This document shows, piece after piece, positions 1 through 6,598 of a stretch of 14,353 nucleotides of DNA. How positions within the stretch are numbered: the first letter of the stretch is position 1; each line of letters opens with the position of its first letter. Below the pieces are notes generated by a model. The model made no database searches and was not told the origin of the DNA. It saw nothing but the letters and a program-made list of their open reading frames with translations. The translations under genes were made by a program, and so were the position numbers. This DNA is from Coprosoma sp963632935 (GTDB taxonomy: Bacteria; Bacillota_I; Bacilli_A; RF39; UBA660), in contig CAVGWA010000024.1 in NCBI GenBank assembly GCA_963632935.1, positions 1-14,353 of the forward strand, read 5' to 3'.

Positions 1-27
1 AGTAAATTTAGTATATAATTATTTGTA

Positions 28-93
28 GACATAAGTTTATTCCTTTCAGTGTATTATTAACAATTACATTGTATCAAACTTATGTCTTTTTTT
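28..93 (+). terminator. Rho-independent terminator of an upstream gene
   Basis: A perfect 11-bp inverted repeat (gacataagttt at 28-38, aaacttatgtc at 76-86) is followed at once by seven T. The 37-nt loop is long but contains a small inner hairpin (acaat 60-64 with attgt 68-72). It most likely ends a transcript that begins left of the window; bases 1-27 are too short to assign to a gene. Confidence 0.5.
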
Positions 94-102
94 AATAAAA
101 AC

Positions 103-139
103 AGTGTAGTGATTTACACTCACCAACACTATTTATAAT
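103..139 (+). promoter_or_regulatory. Candidate dnaB promoter with overlapping dyad
   Basis: TTTACA at 113-118 and TATAAT at 134-139 form a possible sigma-A promoter, with a short 15-bp spacer. The -35 lies inside a 6-bp dyad, agtgta (103-108) with tacact (115-120), and a further half-like acact lies at 126-130. The dyad could be a repressor operator. It does not match the NrdR box, although nrdR neighbours dnaB in Bacillus. The short spacer keeps confidence low. Confidence 0.35.
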
Positions 140-154
140 ACAACCTATATAAAT

Positions 155-180
155 AAGACTATGTAGTCTTTTTCTTTTAT
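155..180 (+). terminator. Small leader hairpin with U tract before dnaB
   Basis: aagact (155-160) pairs with agtctt (165-170) across a 4-nt loop, and ttttcttttattt follows. It resembles a weak intrinsic terminator. It lies between the candidate promoter and the dnaB start, so it could act as an attenuator in the dnaB 5' leader. The stem is short and AT-rich. Confidence 0.35.
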
Positions 181-223
181 TTAAAATATGATAAACTAAT
201 TGTTAGAAACGAAGGTGAGAGAT

Positions 224-1495
224 ATGCAAAATGGATTACTTCCTGCAGATAGTTATATTGTTAAAAATAATACTGTTTTGAATAATGAAACTCGCCTTGT
301 ATTAATTAAACTTTATCAGCCTATAATTGGTAGTGTGGCTATTAATTTATATTTTACTTTATGGAGTAATTTAGATTCCAGTCAAATAATATCAACGGTG
401 TATACTCATCATAATTTAATGGCTTCAATGAGAATTAAGTTAGATGATATTTTAGAAGCTAGAGAAAAGTTAGAAGCTATTGGTCTTTTAAAAACTTATT
501 TAAAAAAAGAAAGTATTAATAATTATATTTATGAGTTATATTCTCCTTTAGATCCATATGATTTTTTTGATAATCCTATTTTGGCTACTATATTAGAAAG
601 TAATATTGGAAAAAGAGAATATAAGAAAACAAAAAAAATATTTACTATTCCTAGTATTGAGTTAAATGAATATGAAGATATTAGTTCTACTTTTTCTAAT
701 ACATTTGAGATAACAGATTCTTTGAATATTGAAAATGTGAATGATATACGTAAGGTTAAAAAGGTTGATTTAATTGTTGATGAGAAGATTTCTTTAAATA
801 GTTTATTACAGTTAATTCCCGATGATATTTTAAATCATAAAACCATAACTAAGGATGTTAAAAATTTGATTTATAATCTTTCATTTATTTATAATCTTAA
901 GGAAGAGGAACTTTCTGAGTTAATTAGTAATTCTATTAATGAGAAAAAAATGATAGATAAGGATTTACTTAGAAGTAATTGTCATAATTATTATTCTTTT
1001 GAGCACAGTAATTCTACTCCTTCTTTGATTTATAAAAAAGAGCCTGAATATTTAAGAAAACAAGTAAGTGATACTTCAAGAAGATCTAAACAAATATATA
1101 CGTTTGAAACAACAAGCCCTTATGATTATTTAACTGGTAAAAATAAAGGTGGGACTCCTACTAAATCAGATTTGTTATTAATTGAAAATTTAATGATAGA
1201 TTATGAATTAACTCCTGGTGTTGTTAATGTATTAATTGATTATGTTCTTAGAATTAATGATAATAAATTAACTAAAAATTTTGTTTTAAAAATTGCTTCG
1301 CAGTGGAAAAGAAGTAATATTAAAACGGTTGAAGAAGCTATGAATATTTGTAAAAAAGAAAATAAGGTTAAAAAACAAGTTAAGATTAAAGTTACTGAGA
1401 AAAAGCCTAATTGGTTTGATCAAAATATAGATATGGTTAGTGCGAGTGAAGATGATATAAAAGCTTTAGAAGAAAAAATGAAAAGTATTGTATAA
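224..1495 (+). CDS. dnaB: Replication initiation and membrane attachment protein DnaB
   Basis: This is the DnaB of Gram-positive bacteria, a DnaD/DnaB-family protein that helps DnaD and DnaI load the replicative helicase at oriC and at restarting forks. The N-terminal winged-helix part shows the family signature LYQPIIGSVAINLY at about residues 30-43, then EAREKLEAIGLLKTY (78-92) and YSPLDPYDFF. A poorly conserved, charged middle follows. The C-terminal DnaD-like helical domain (about 298-378) contains the YxxxIxxxW-type motif FVLKIASQW (353-361). The frame is open from a TTG at 200, but ATG 224 is preferred: AAGGTGAG (213-219) sits just upstream of it and family similarity starts at this Met. 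The product is 423 aa. The stop overlaps the dnaI ribosome binding site, so the two genes form an operon. Confidence 0.9.
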   Translation: MQNGLLPADSYIVKNNTVLNNETRLVLIKLYQPIIGSVAINLYFTLWSNLDSSQIISTVYTHHNLMASMRIKLDDILEAREKLEAIGLLKTYLKKESINNYIYELYSPLDPYDFFDNPILATILESNIGKREYKKTKKIFTIPSIELNEYEDISSTFSNTFEITDSLNIENVNDIRKVKKVDLIVDEKISLNSLLQLIPDDILNHKTITKDVKNLIYNLSFIYNLKEEELSELISNSINEKKMIDKDLLRSNCHNYYSFEHSNSTPSLIYKKEPEYLRKQVSDTSRRSKQIYTFETTSPYDYLTGKNKGGTPTKSDLLLIENLMIDYELTPGVVNVLIDYVLRINDNKLTKNFVLKIASQWKRSNIKTVEEAMNICKKENKVKKQVKIKVTEKKPNWFDQNIDMVSASEDDIKALEEKMKSIV

Positions 1496-1507
1496 GGTGG
1501 TGTAATT

Positions 1508-2428
1508 GTGCAGAAGGTATCAGATAGGGTTAAGAAAAATAATTTAGATTATTTATTAGATTCAGCATATGATGAAGCATTAGAAAATGAAAGTTTTAAA
1601 AAATTTGTATGTAAATTAAAAATTAAAAGAGAAATATTAAAAAAATATACTTCATTATTAGAAGAAAGTAGTTTTGAATATAATAATTGTTTAAATTGTC
1701 CTGGAATTTTAGAATGCAAAAATAAAATAGAAGGGTATGCTAAATTACCTAAATTAGTTAATGATTCATTGGAGTTTGTTTATAAGCCTTGTAAATATAA
1801 GAAAAAATTAGATAAGGAAGAGGCTAGGCATAAAAATACAATGCTTTTTAATATTCCAAAAGAAATAAAAGAAGCTTCATTTAAAAATATATATAAAACT
1901 GATAAAAAAAGATATAATACTATTTTATGGTTGACTGAATTTATTAAAAAATATAAGGAAGACAAACATCAAAAAGGATTATATTTATGTGGTAATTTTG
2001 GCAGTGGTAAAACTTATTTAATTGCAGCTATGTTTAATGAACTTGCTAAGGATAATATTAAAAGTACAATTATATTTTGGCCTGAATTTTTAAATACTTT
2101 AAAAGCTTCTTTTAATTCAGAAAGTAAAAATGAATTTAAAAATAAATATAATTATATTAAAAAAACACCCCTTCTTTTAATTGATGATTTAGGTGCTGAA
2201 AGTGTAACACCTTGGTCTAGAGATGAAATTTTATGTCCTATTTTACAATATAGAATGGATGAAAATTTACCTACATTTTTCACTTCAAATTTAAATATGG
2301 AAGCTTTAGAAAATCATTTATCTATAACTTCTAGAGGTGATGAAGTTATTAAAGCTGGTAGAATTATATCTAGAATAAAACAGCTTACTGAATATCAAGA
2401 ATTAATTAGTAAGAATTTACGCAAGTAG
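1508..2428 (+). CDS. dnaI: Primosomal helicase loader DnaI (AAA+ ATPase)
   Basis: DnaI is an AAA+ ATPase of the DnaC/DnaI family that delivers the DnaC/DnaB-type hexameric helicase onto DNA. The N-terminal helicase-interaction domain has likely zinc ligands C61, C64, C70 and C95 (CLNC...C...C). The ATPase domain has Walker A GNFGSGKT at 162-169, Walker B LLLIDDLGAE at 222-231, a sensor-1 region FFTSNL (257-262) and late arginines in GRIISRI (284-290). At 306 aa it has the usual length of the family. Start is GTG at 1508; AAGGTGGT at 1494-1501 overlaps the dnaB stop, so translation is probably coupled. The gene ends just before a strong terminator, which closes the dnaB-dnaI operon. Confidence 0.93.
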   Translation: MQKVSDRVKKNNLDYLLDSAYDEALENESFKKFVCKLKIKREILKKYTSLLEESSFEYNNCLNCPGILECKNKIEGYAKLPKLVNDSLEFVYKPCKYKKKLDKEEARHKNTMLFNIPKEIKEASFKNIYKTDKKRYNTILWLTEFIKKYKEDKHQKGLYLCGNFGSGKTYLIAAMFNELAKDNIKSTIIFWPEFLNTLKASFNSESKNEFKNKYNYIKKTPLLLIDDLGAESVTPWSRDEILCPILQYRMDENLPTFFTSNLNMEALENHLSITSRGDEVIKAGRIISRIKQLTEYQELISKNLRK

Positions 2429-2503
2429 TTTTAAATTTTAAAAAATTCTTAATTAATTTATGTAATATGTTAAATATTGTAAATATTTATTGTAAAATAT
2501 GTA

Positions 2504-2540
2504 AAAAGATTCGTAGAATATCTTAATCTACGAATCTTTT
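2504..2540 (+). terminator. Terminator after dnaI
   Basis: A perfect 14-bp stem, aaaagattcgtaga (2504-2517) with tctacgaatctttt (2527-2540), has a 9-nt loop. The T tract forms part of the 3' arm and the A tract mirrors it, so the hairpin could act in both directions. It separates dnaI from the pilin cassette. Confidence 0.8.
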
Positions 2541-2563
2541 AATATACATCAATCATAACAAAT

Positions 2564-2693
2564 ATAAGGGTAAAATGCAAATACTAAGTATCAAAAAAAT
2601 GATAAAAAAATTAATTCTTAAAAATGAGAAAACCATTATAAAATAAGGGTAAACTTCAAATTTGGTGTATCAAAGAATAAGATAATCTTTGAT
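2564..2693 (+). repeat. Two imperfect direct repeats in the leader of the first pilin gene
   Basis: Copy 1 (2564-2605) and copy 2 (2643-2685) both start with ataagggtaaa and continue with matching blocks caaat, gtatcaaa and gataa; their starts are 79 nt apart. Each holds a small hairpin at the same place: tatca/tgata (2589-2593 with 2600-2604) in copy 1, and atcaaaga/tctttgat (2669-2676 with 2686-2693) in copy 2. The second hairpin ends just before the ribosome binding site at 2697-2703. They may be duplicated promoter or leader elements; no consensus -35 is visible. Confidence 0.45.
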
Positions 2694-2710
2694 ATAGGGA
2701 GGTATTATAA

Positions 2711-4141
2711 ATGAGAGAAAATTATAAGGGTTTTACATTGGTTGAATTATTAGCAATCATAGTAATACTAGCAATTATTGCATTAATAACAACACCAGTA
2801 ATTTTAAACGTAATAGAAAATTCAAGATTAAATGCAGCAAAGGATAAAGCATGGGGAACAATAGATGCAGTAAGAATAGCATATGCAACTGCCCAAACAA
2901 GTGAACAAGAAGTAGGACTTCCATATACTATTAAATATCCAAAAACATCTGCTTCAGATAGTACAACTGATAGTTCTACAGGTGGTGGTTCGGGTAATGG
3001 ATATATTAATAGTACAGAAGTAAAAGCAAGTGGAGAAAATCCAACAGAAGGAACAGTTACAATTAGTAGTAAAGGAACAATAACAGCAAGTTCATTAAAG
3101 TTTGGTAATTATTATTGTAGTACAATTAATGGAAAAGGTGGCAAATTAGATGCAACTAAAATGTACTGTTCGAGAACAGCAGATGATGTTATCGTACCAC
3201 TTACACCACAGGACCTAACTACTAAAACAGTAACATCAGGCGACGGCTTATATTCAGATAATACTGAGTCTGGTAGATATGTATATAAAGGAGCCAATCC
3301 AAATAACTATATAACACTAGGCTCTGATACATATAGAATAATATCAGTAGAGTCAGATGGAACACTCAAAGTTATTAAAAATGGTAGTATAGGAGGTAAA
3401 AAGTTTGACCTAGGATATTCAACGAATATATCAGGAGTAACAGGTGCAAGTTCTGTTACTGAAACAAGATATTCAAGTGCATCTACAGATTACTGTTACC
3501 AAATTCAAGGTACAGCATCATCAAATTATTATGGCTGTAAAGTATGGGGAAGTAAAACAACAATGTTAGACTCAAATGGAAAAAATGTAACAACAATGCC
3601 AAGAGAAGTAGGAGGAACATCATATAATCTTCCATCTACCGAAGCATATTTGAATACATATTTAAATAATGATTGGTATAATAGTTTATCAAGTACTGTT
3701 CAAAGTAAAATAGTAACACATTTGTTTAATGTGGGAGTAACAAAATATAATGAAACAAACCTTTCAAATACAATTACTCAAGAGAAAGCATATAAATGGA
3801 AAGGTAAAGTTGGCTTAATGACAGTCAGTGATTATGTAAAAGCCTCAACAAATTCAGCATGTACAAGTGTAAGCACATATTATAGTACTTCAAGTTGTTA
3901 TAACAATAGTGCGACACATAACTGGATATTTGCAGGACCTGCAGGTAAAACATATTCTTGGACAATCTCGCCGTTCTCTTACTCGACTGCTGACTTTGAG
4001 TTCAATGTCTACGGTGGCGGCTACCTCTACTACCTCGACTATGCTAACTACTCTCGCGGCGTCGCCCCAGTTCTCTATCTGTCATCTGATATCACATTAA
4101 CAGGAGAAGGAACTAAGGGTAGTCCATATCAAGTAAATTGA
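2711..4141 (+). CDS. Prepilin-type surface protein with lectin-like, probably DGR-variable C-terminus
   Basis: The N-terminus is a classic type IV prepilin signal: leader MRENYKG, cleavage before F8, Glu at mature position 5 (FTLVE), then a hydrophobic helix to about residue 33. A prepilin peptidase would process it and the helix would anchor it in the membrane or a pilus. Next come a short Ser/Thr/Gly linker (about 82-98), then YITLGSDTYRIISVESDGTLKV (200-221), typical of DUF6273-like sulfatase-modifying/C-type-lectin folds. WKGKVGLMTVSDYV (363-376) precedes a C-terminal YSWTISPF...GVAPVLYLSSDI (415-461). Six cysteines (136, 153, 262, 276, 384, 396) could pair outside the cell. Residues 418-456 are encoded by GC-rich, C-ending codons unlike the rest of the gene. 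Ribosome binding site GGGAGGT at 2697-2703 fixes the start. It stands alone between two terminators. The ligand is unknown; a role in adhesion is inferred. Confidence 0.82.
   Translation: MRENYKGFTLVELLAIIVILAIIALITTPVILNVIENSRLNAAKDKAWGTIDAVRIAYATAQTSEQEVGLPYTIKYPKTSASDSTTDSSTGGGSGNGYINSTEVKASGENPTEGTVTISSKGTITASSLKFGNYYCSTINGKGGKLDATKMYCSRTADDVIVPLTPQDLTTKTVTSGDGLYSDNTESGRYVYKGANPNNYITLGSDTYRIISVESDGTLKVIKNGSIGGKKFDLGYSTNISGVTGASSVTETRYSSASTDYCYQIQGTASSNYYGCKVWGSKTTMLDSNGKNVTTMPREVGGTSYNLPSTEAYLNTYLNNDWYNSLSSTVQSKIVTHLFNVGVTKYNETNLSNTITQEKAYKWKGKVGLMTVSDYVKASTNSACTSVSTYYSTSSCYNNSATHNWIFAGPAGKTYSWTISPFSYSTADFEFNVYGGGYLYYLDYANYSRGVAPVLYLSSDITLTGEGTKGSPYQVN
3961..4080 (+). repeat. Putative DGR variable region (VR)
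   Basis: Hand counts: GC 63/120 here against 43/120 in the preceding 120 bases; adenine 20/120 against 43/120. From 3965 to 4075, 22 of 37 codons end in C (tac, ctc, gac, ggc, gtc, gcc, ttc), foreign to this AT-rich gene. DGR variable regions lie at the 3' end of lectin-fold genes, lose adenines relative to their template repeat, and end at a GC-rich initiation-of-mutagenic-homing site; cgcggcgtcgcccc at 4055-4068 fits the last. No template repeat or reverse transcriptase was found in the window, so the assignment rests on composition, position and protein family. Confidence 0.6.
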
Positions 4142-4146
4142 AAATG

Positions 4147-4177
4147 TTCAGTTCAATAACATTGAACTGGATTTTTT
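4147..4177 (+). terminator. Terminator of the first pilin gene
   Basis: cagttcaat (4149-4157) pairs with attgaactg (4161-4169) across a 3-nt loop. G-U and A-T pairs extend the stem outward, and T4172-4177 follow. It begins 5 nt after the stop codon. Confidence 0.85.
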
Positions 4178-4199
4178 GTTATAAATTAGATCTATTTAA

Positions 4200-4228
4200 T
4201 TGACAAAAACTAAATATACTACTAAAAT
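4200..4228 (+). promoter_or_regulatory. Sigma-A promoter of the thrS T-box operon
   Basis: A perfect -35 TTGACA (4200-4205), a 17-bp spacer and -10 TAAAAT (4223-4228) predict a transcript start near 4235, directly before the T-box leader. Confidence 0.75.
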
Positions 4229-4234
4229 ATAGGT

Positions 4235-4448
4235 AAATGTTTTGATTGGGACAAGATTATTAATAAGTATTTAAAGCGAGTTTAGAATTGGTGTGAGCTA
4301 AATAAATAACATTAATAATTACTACTCATGAACTGATTTTCGAAAGATTATTCCGGTTACTATCCGTTAAAGTAGTTAATTAAGTTATAAAGTAGGATGG
4401 TACCGCGTTTATACGCTCCTAGTAAAGATTTTTGCTGGGAGATTTTTT
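4235..4448 (+). ncRNA. T-box leader (tRNA-Thr-sensing riboswitch)
   Basis: The hallmark TGGTACCGCG is at 4398-4407. The antiterminator pairs tagga (4393-4397) with tccta (4417-4421) and gcg (4405-4407) with cgc (4414-4416), leaving the T-box bulge to bind the uncharged tRNA acceptor end. The competing terminator is 4416-4441 plus the T tract. Stem I can be traced: attattaat and attaataat pair as a lower helix, with AGCGAG and GGTGTGAGC as distal elements. A Thr specifier ACT lies at 4321-4323 (a second ACT follows at 4324-4326). Uncharged tRNA-Thr should favour read-through into the 135-aa gene, thrS and genes beyond. Confidence 0.92.
4416..4448 (+). terminator. T-box terminator hairpin that also contains a ribosome binding site
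   Basis: ctcctagtaaa (4416-4426) pairs with tttgctgggag (4431-4441) with two G-U pairs and a 4-nt loop; T4443-4448 follow. The 3' arm holds GGGAG (4437-4441), spaced 7 nt from ATG 4449, and is the only visible ribosome binding site for the next gene. When the terminator folds, that site is paired too. Confidence 0.85.
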
Positions 4449-4856
4449 ATGAACAAAAAAATGTTAAAACAAATGCACAAAGTAAGTATGAAATACTTTC
4501 TAAAAGAATATTATGGCATTGATAATGAAGAATTAATAAAATTATTTTGTAATGCAACACATAAAGAGCTTAAAATGATTGCTCCTTTTTATGGGATAAA
4601 TTTAGTTAAGACAAGTTTTGATTATGTTACGATGCAGCACATAAATACTGGAACAATTATTTTAGTTAGTGATTGCCTTTCAAGACCAGCTCCTTATATT
4701 AATCCTTTAAGATTATTAGAAAGAGATGAATATGACACTGAATTAGGTTCTTTTGATTATGTAATTAAAGAAGAATATAATTTTGATAAAAAAGGCAGAG
4801 TTAAAACGCTAAAAAAAACAAATATGAGAAGGGATGATAAATATGGTAAATATTAA
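4449..4856 (+). CDS. Unrecognised 135-aa protein, first gene of the T-box operon
   Basis: I do not recognise a family. It is a soluble, charged protein without signal peptide or membrane segment. The first third is basic and helical (MNKKMLKQMHKVSMKYFLKE); the centre has FYGINLVKTSFDYVTMQH and a hydrophobic strand TIILVSDCL followed by SRPAPYINP; the tail is rich in Lys and Arg. It is not the missing TGS domain of ThrRS: no TGS-like strand pattern is visible. The start follows directly on the T-box terminator, with GGGAG (4437-4441) as ribosome binding site. It overlaps the thrS start by 14 nt, so thrS translation is probably coupled to it. Production should rise with threonine starvation, which suggests a link to threonine charging or translation; that is inference from position only. 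Confidence 0.72.
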   Translation: MNKKMLKQMHKVSMKYFLKEYYGIDNEELIKLFCNATHKELKMIAPFYGINLVKTSFDYVTMQHINTGTIILVSDCLSRPAPYINPLRLLERDEYDTELGSFDYVIKEEYNFDKKGRVKTLKKTNMRRDDKYGKY

Positions 4857-6594
4857 AGAAGATGAATATTTAAGTAAATTAAATCATAGTTGTGCTCATT
4901 TAATGGCGCAAGCTGTAAAGCATTTATATCCAAATGCTAAATTTTGGGTAGGACCTGTAATTGAAGAAGGTTTTTATTATGATATTGATTTAGGTGATTA
5001 TACATTAACAGATGATGATTTAGAAAAAATTTCTAAGGAAATGAAAAAGTTAGCTAAGGATGGGAAAAGAATTGTAAGAAAAGAGATTTCTAAACAAGAA
5101 GCTTTAGATATGTTTAAAGATGATTCTTATAAAGTTGATATAATTAATGAATTTTCTAAAGATGAAGTAATTACTTGTTATTCGCAAGGTGATTTTACTG
5201 ATTTATGTCGTGGGCCACATGTTGATACGGTAAAGGAATGTAAAAATTTTAAATTGTTAAAATTTAGTGGTTCTTATTATAAAGGTGATTCTAAGAACAA
5301 AGTGTTACAAAGAATTTATGGAATTTGTTTTGAAAATAAGGAAGATTTAGAAAATCATTTAAATCAATTAGAAGAAGCAAAGCAAAGAGATCATAGAAAG
5401 CTAGGTAAAGAGTTAGATATTTTTATGTTTTCTGATTTAGTGGGAAAGGGACTACCTATGTGGCTTCCTAATGGATTTACAGTTAGAAAATTATTAATTG
5501 ATTATATTACAAATAAAGAAATAAAATATGGATATAAACATGTTTATACACCTAGTTTAGGTAGTGTGGATTTATATAAAACATCTGGGCATTGGGATCA
5601 TTATAAAGAAGATATGTTTCCAGAAATGAAGCTAGATAATGAATCATATGTTTTAAGACCTATGAATTGTCCTCATCATATGATGATGTATCAAAATCAC
5701 TTGCATTCATACCGTGATTTACCTATTAGGATTGCTGAGGTTGCGAATGATTTTAGATTTGAAGCATCAGGTGCTTTATGTGGTATTGAAAGAACAAGAG
5801 CATTTACTCAAAATGATTCACATATTTTTTGTACAAATGATCAAATAAAAGATGAATTTAAAGGCGTTATTAATTTGATATTGGAGGTTTATAAAGATTT
5901 TGGATTCAAAGATTATAAGTTTAGATTATCTTTAAGGGATAAAAATAATAAAGATAAATATTTTGGTAATGATGATTTATGGGAAAAGTCTGAAAATGAA
6001 TTAAGAGAAGTTTTAAAAGAAATAAATGCGGACTTTTATGAAGCTGAAGGTGAAGCAGCTTTCTATGGGCCTAAATTAGATGTACAAGTTAAAAGTGCGA
6101 TTGGTCATGATGTAACTTTATCAACTGTTCAGCTTGATTATCAATTACCTGAAAGATTTGATTTAACTTATGTATCTGAAGATGGAACGAAGGTAAGACC
6201 AGTAGTTATTCATAGAGCTATTTTAGGTTCATTAGATAGATTTATTGCATTTTTAATTGAAGAGACTAAAGGTGTATTTCCTTTATGGCTTTCTCCAGTT
6301 CAAATTACAGTTATTCCAGTTAATAATGAATATCATTTAGAGTATAGTAAAAAAATAAAAGAGATATTAGAAGAAAATAATTTTAGAGTTAATTTGGATG
6401 ATAGGGATGAAAAATTAGGTTATAGATTAAGAGAAAGTGTTACTAAGAAAATACCATATGTTTTAATTATTGGTGATAAAGAAAAAGAAGAGGCAAATGT
6501 AAGTTTTAGAAGATATGGAAGTAAGGATACTGAAACTTTAACTATTGATGAATTTATAGATAAATTAAATAAGATTATTAAGGAAAGAAGGTAA
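4843..6594 (+). CDS. thrS: Threonyl-tRNA synthetase, without TGS domain
   Basis: Class II synthetase that charges tRNA-Thr. The protein begins directly in the second editing subdomain: HSCAH (H15, H19) and CRGPH (C122, H126) form the deacylation site that removes mischarged serine. The catalytic core has zinc ligands C276 (RPMNCPHH), H327 (DSHIFC) and H457 (VIHRAILGS). Motif 2 is around RIAEVANDFRFEASG (296-310) and motif 3 around HRAILGSLDRF (457-467). The C-terminal anticodon-binding domain spans about 485-575. At 583 aa it is about 60 residues shorter than typical bacterial ThrRS and lacks the N-terminal TGS domain. ATG 4834 is in frame, but ATG 4843 is better spaced from AAGGG (4829-4833). 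It lies inside the T-box operon, overlapping the 135-aa gene. Confidence 0.95.
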   Translation: MVNIKEDEYLSKLNHSCAHLMAQAVKHLYPNAKFWVGPVIEEGFYYDIDLGDYTLTDDDLEKISKEMKKLAKDGKRIVRKEISKQEALDMFKDDSYKVDIINEFSKDEVITCYSQGDFTDLCRGPHVDTVKECKNFKLLKFSGSYYKGDSKNKVLQRIYGICFENKEDLENHLNQLEEAKQRDHRKLGKELDIFMFSDLVGKGLPMWLPNGFTVRKLLIDYITNKEIKYGYKHVYTPSLGSVDLYKTSGHWDHYKEDMFPEMKLDNESYVLRPMNCPHHMMMYQNHLHSYRDLPIRIAEVANDFRFEASGALCGIERTRAFTQNDSHIFCTNDQIKDEFKGVINLILEVYKDFGFKDYKFRLSLRDKNNKDKYFGNDDLWEKSENELREVLKEINADFYEAEGEAAFYGPKLDVQVKSAIGHDVTLSTVQLDYQLPERFDLTYVSEDGTKVRPVVIHRAILGSLDRFIAFLIEETKGVFPLWLSPVQITVIPVNNEYHLEYSKKIKEILEENNFRVNLDDRDEKLGYRLRESVTKKIPYVLIIGDKEKEEANVSFRRYGSKDTETLTIDEFIDKLNKIIKERR

Positions 6595-6598
6595 AGTT

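Noticed and set aside
200..223. TTG start for dnaB
   Set aside because: No ribosome binding site precedes it, while ATG 224 has AAGGTGAG at good spacing.
1780..1965. Minus-strand frames within dnaI, and likewise at 3112-3297, 6637-6837, 10795-10989 and 13808-14026
   Set aside because: All lie antisense to well-supported genes, have no ribosome binding site and read as low-complexity hydrophobic protein, as expected from AT-rich antisense.
3961..4080. GC-rich island as ordinary horizontal transfer
   Set aside because: It is only about 120 bases, in frame, flanked by normal composition within one conserved domain, and adenine is selectively low; a transferred gene piece would not be expected to end so exactly within the lectin-like motif. 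It is kept only as an alternative to the DGR reading.
3909..4100. 63-aa + strand frame overlapping the end of the first pilin gene
   Set aside because: It lies in another frame inside a convincing coding region; it stays open only because the GC-rich segment has few stop codons.
4449..4856. 135-aa protein as a detached TGS domain of ThrRS
   Set aside because: It is twice the size of TGS and shows no TGS-like strand or PDG motif.
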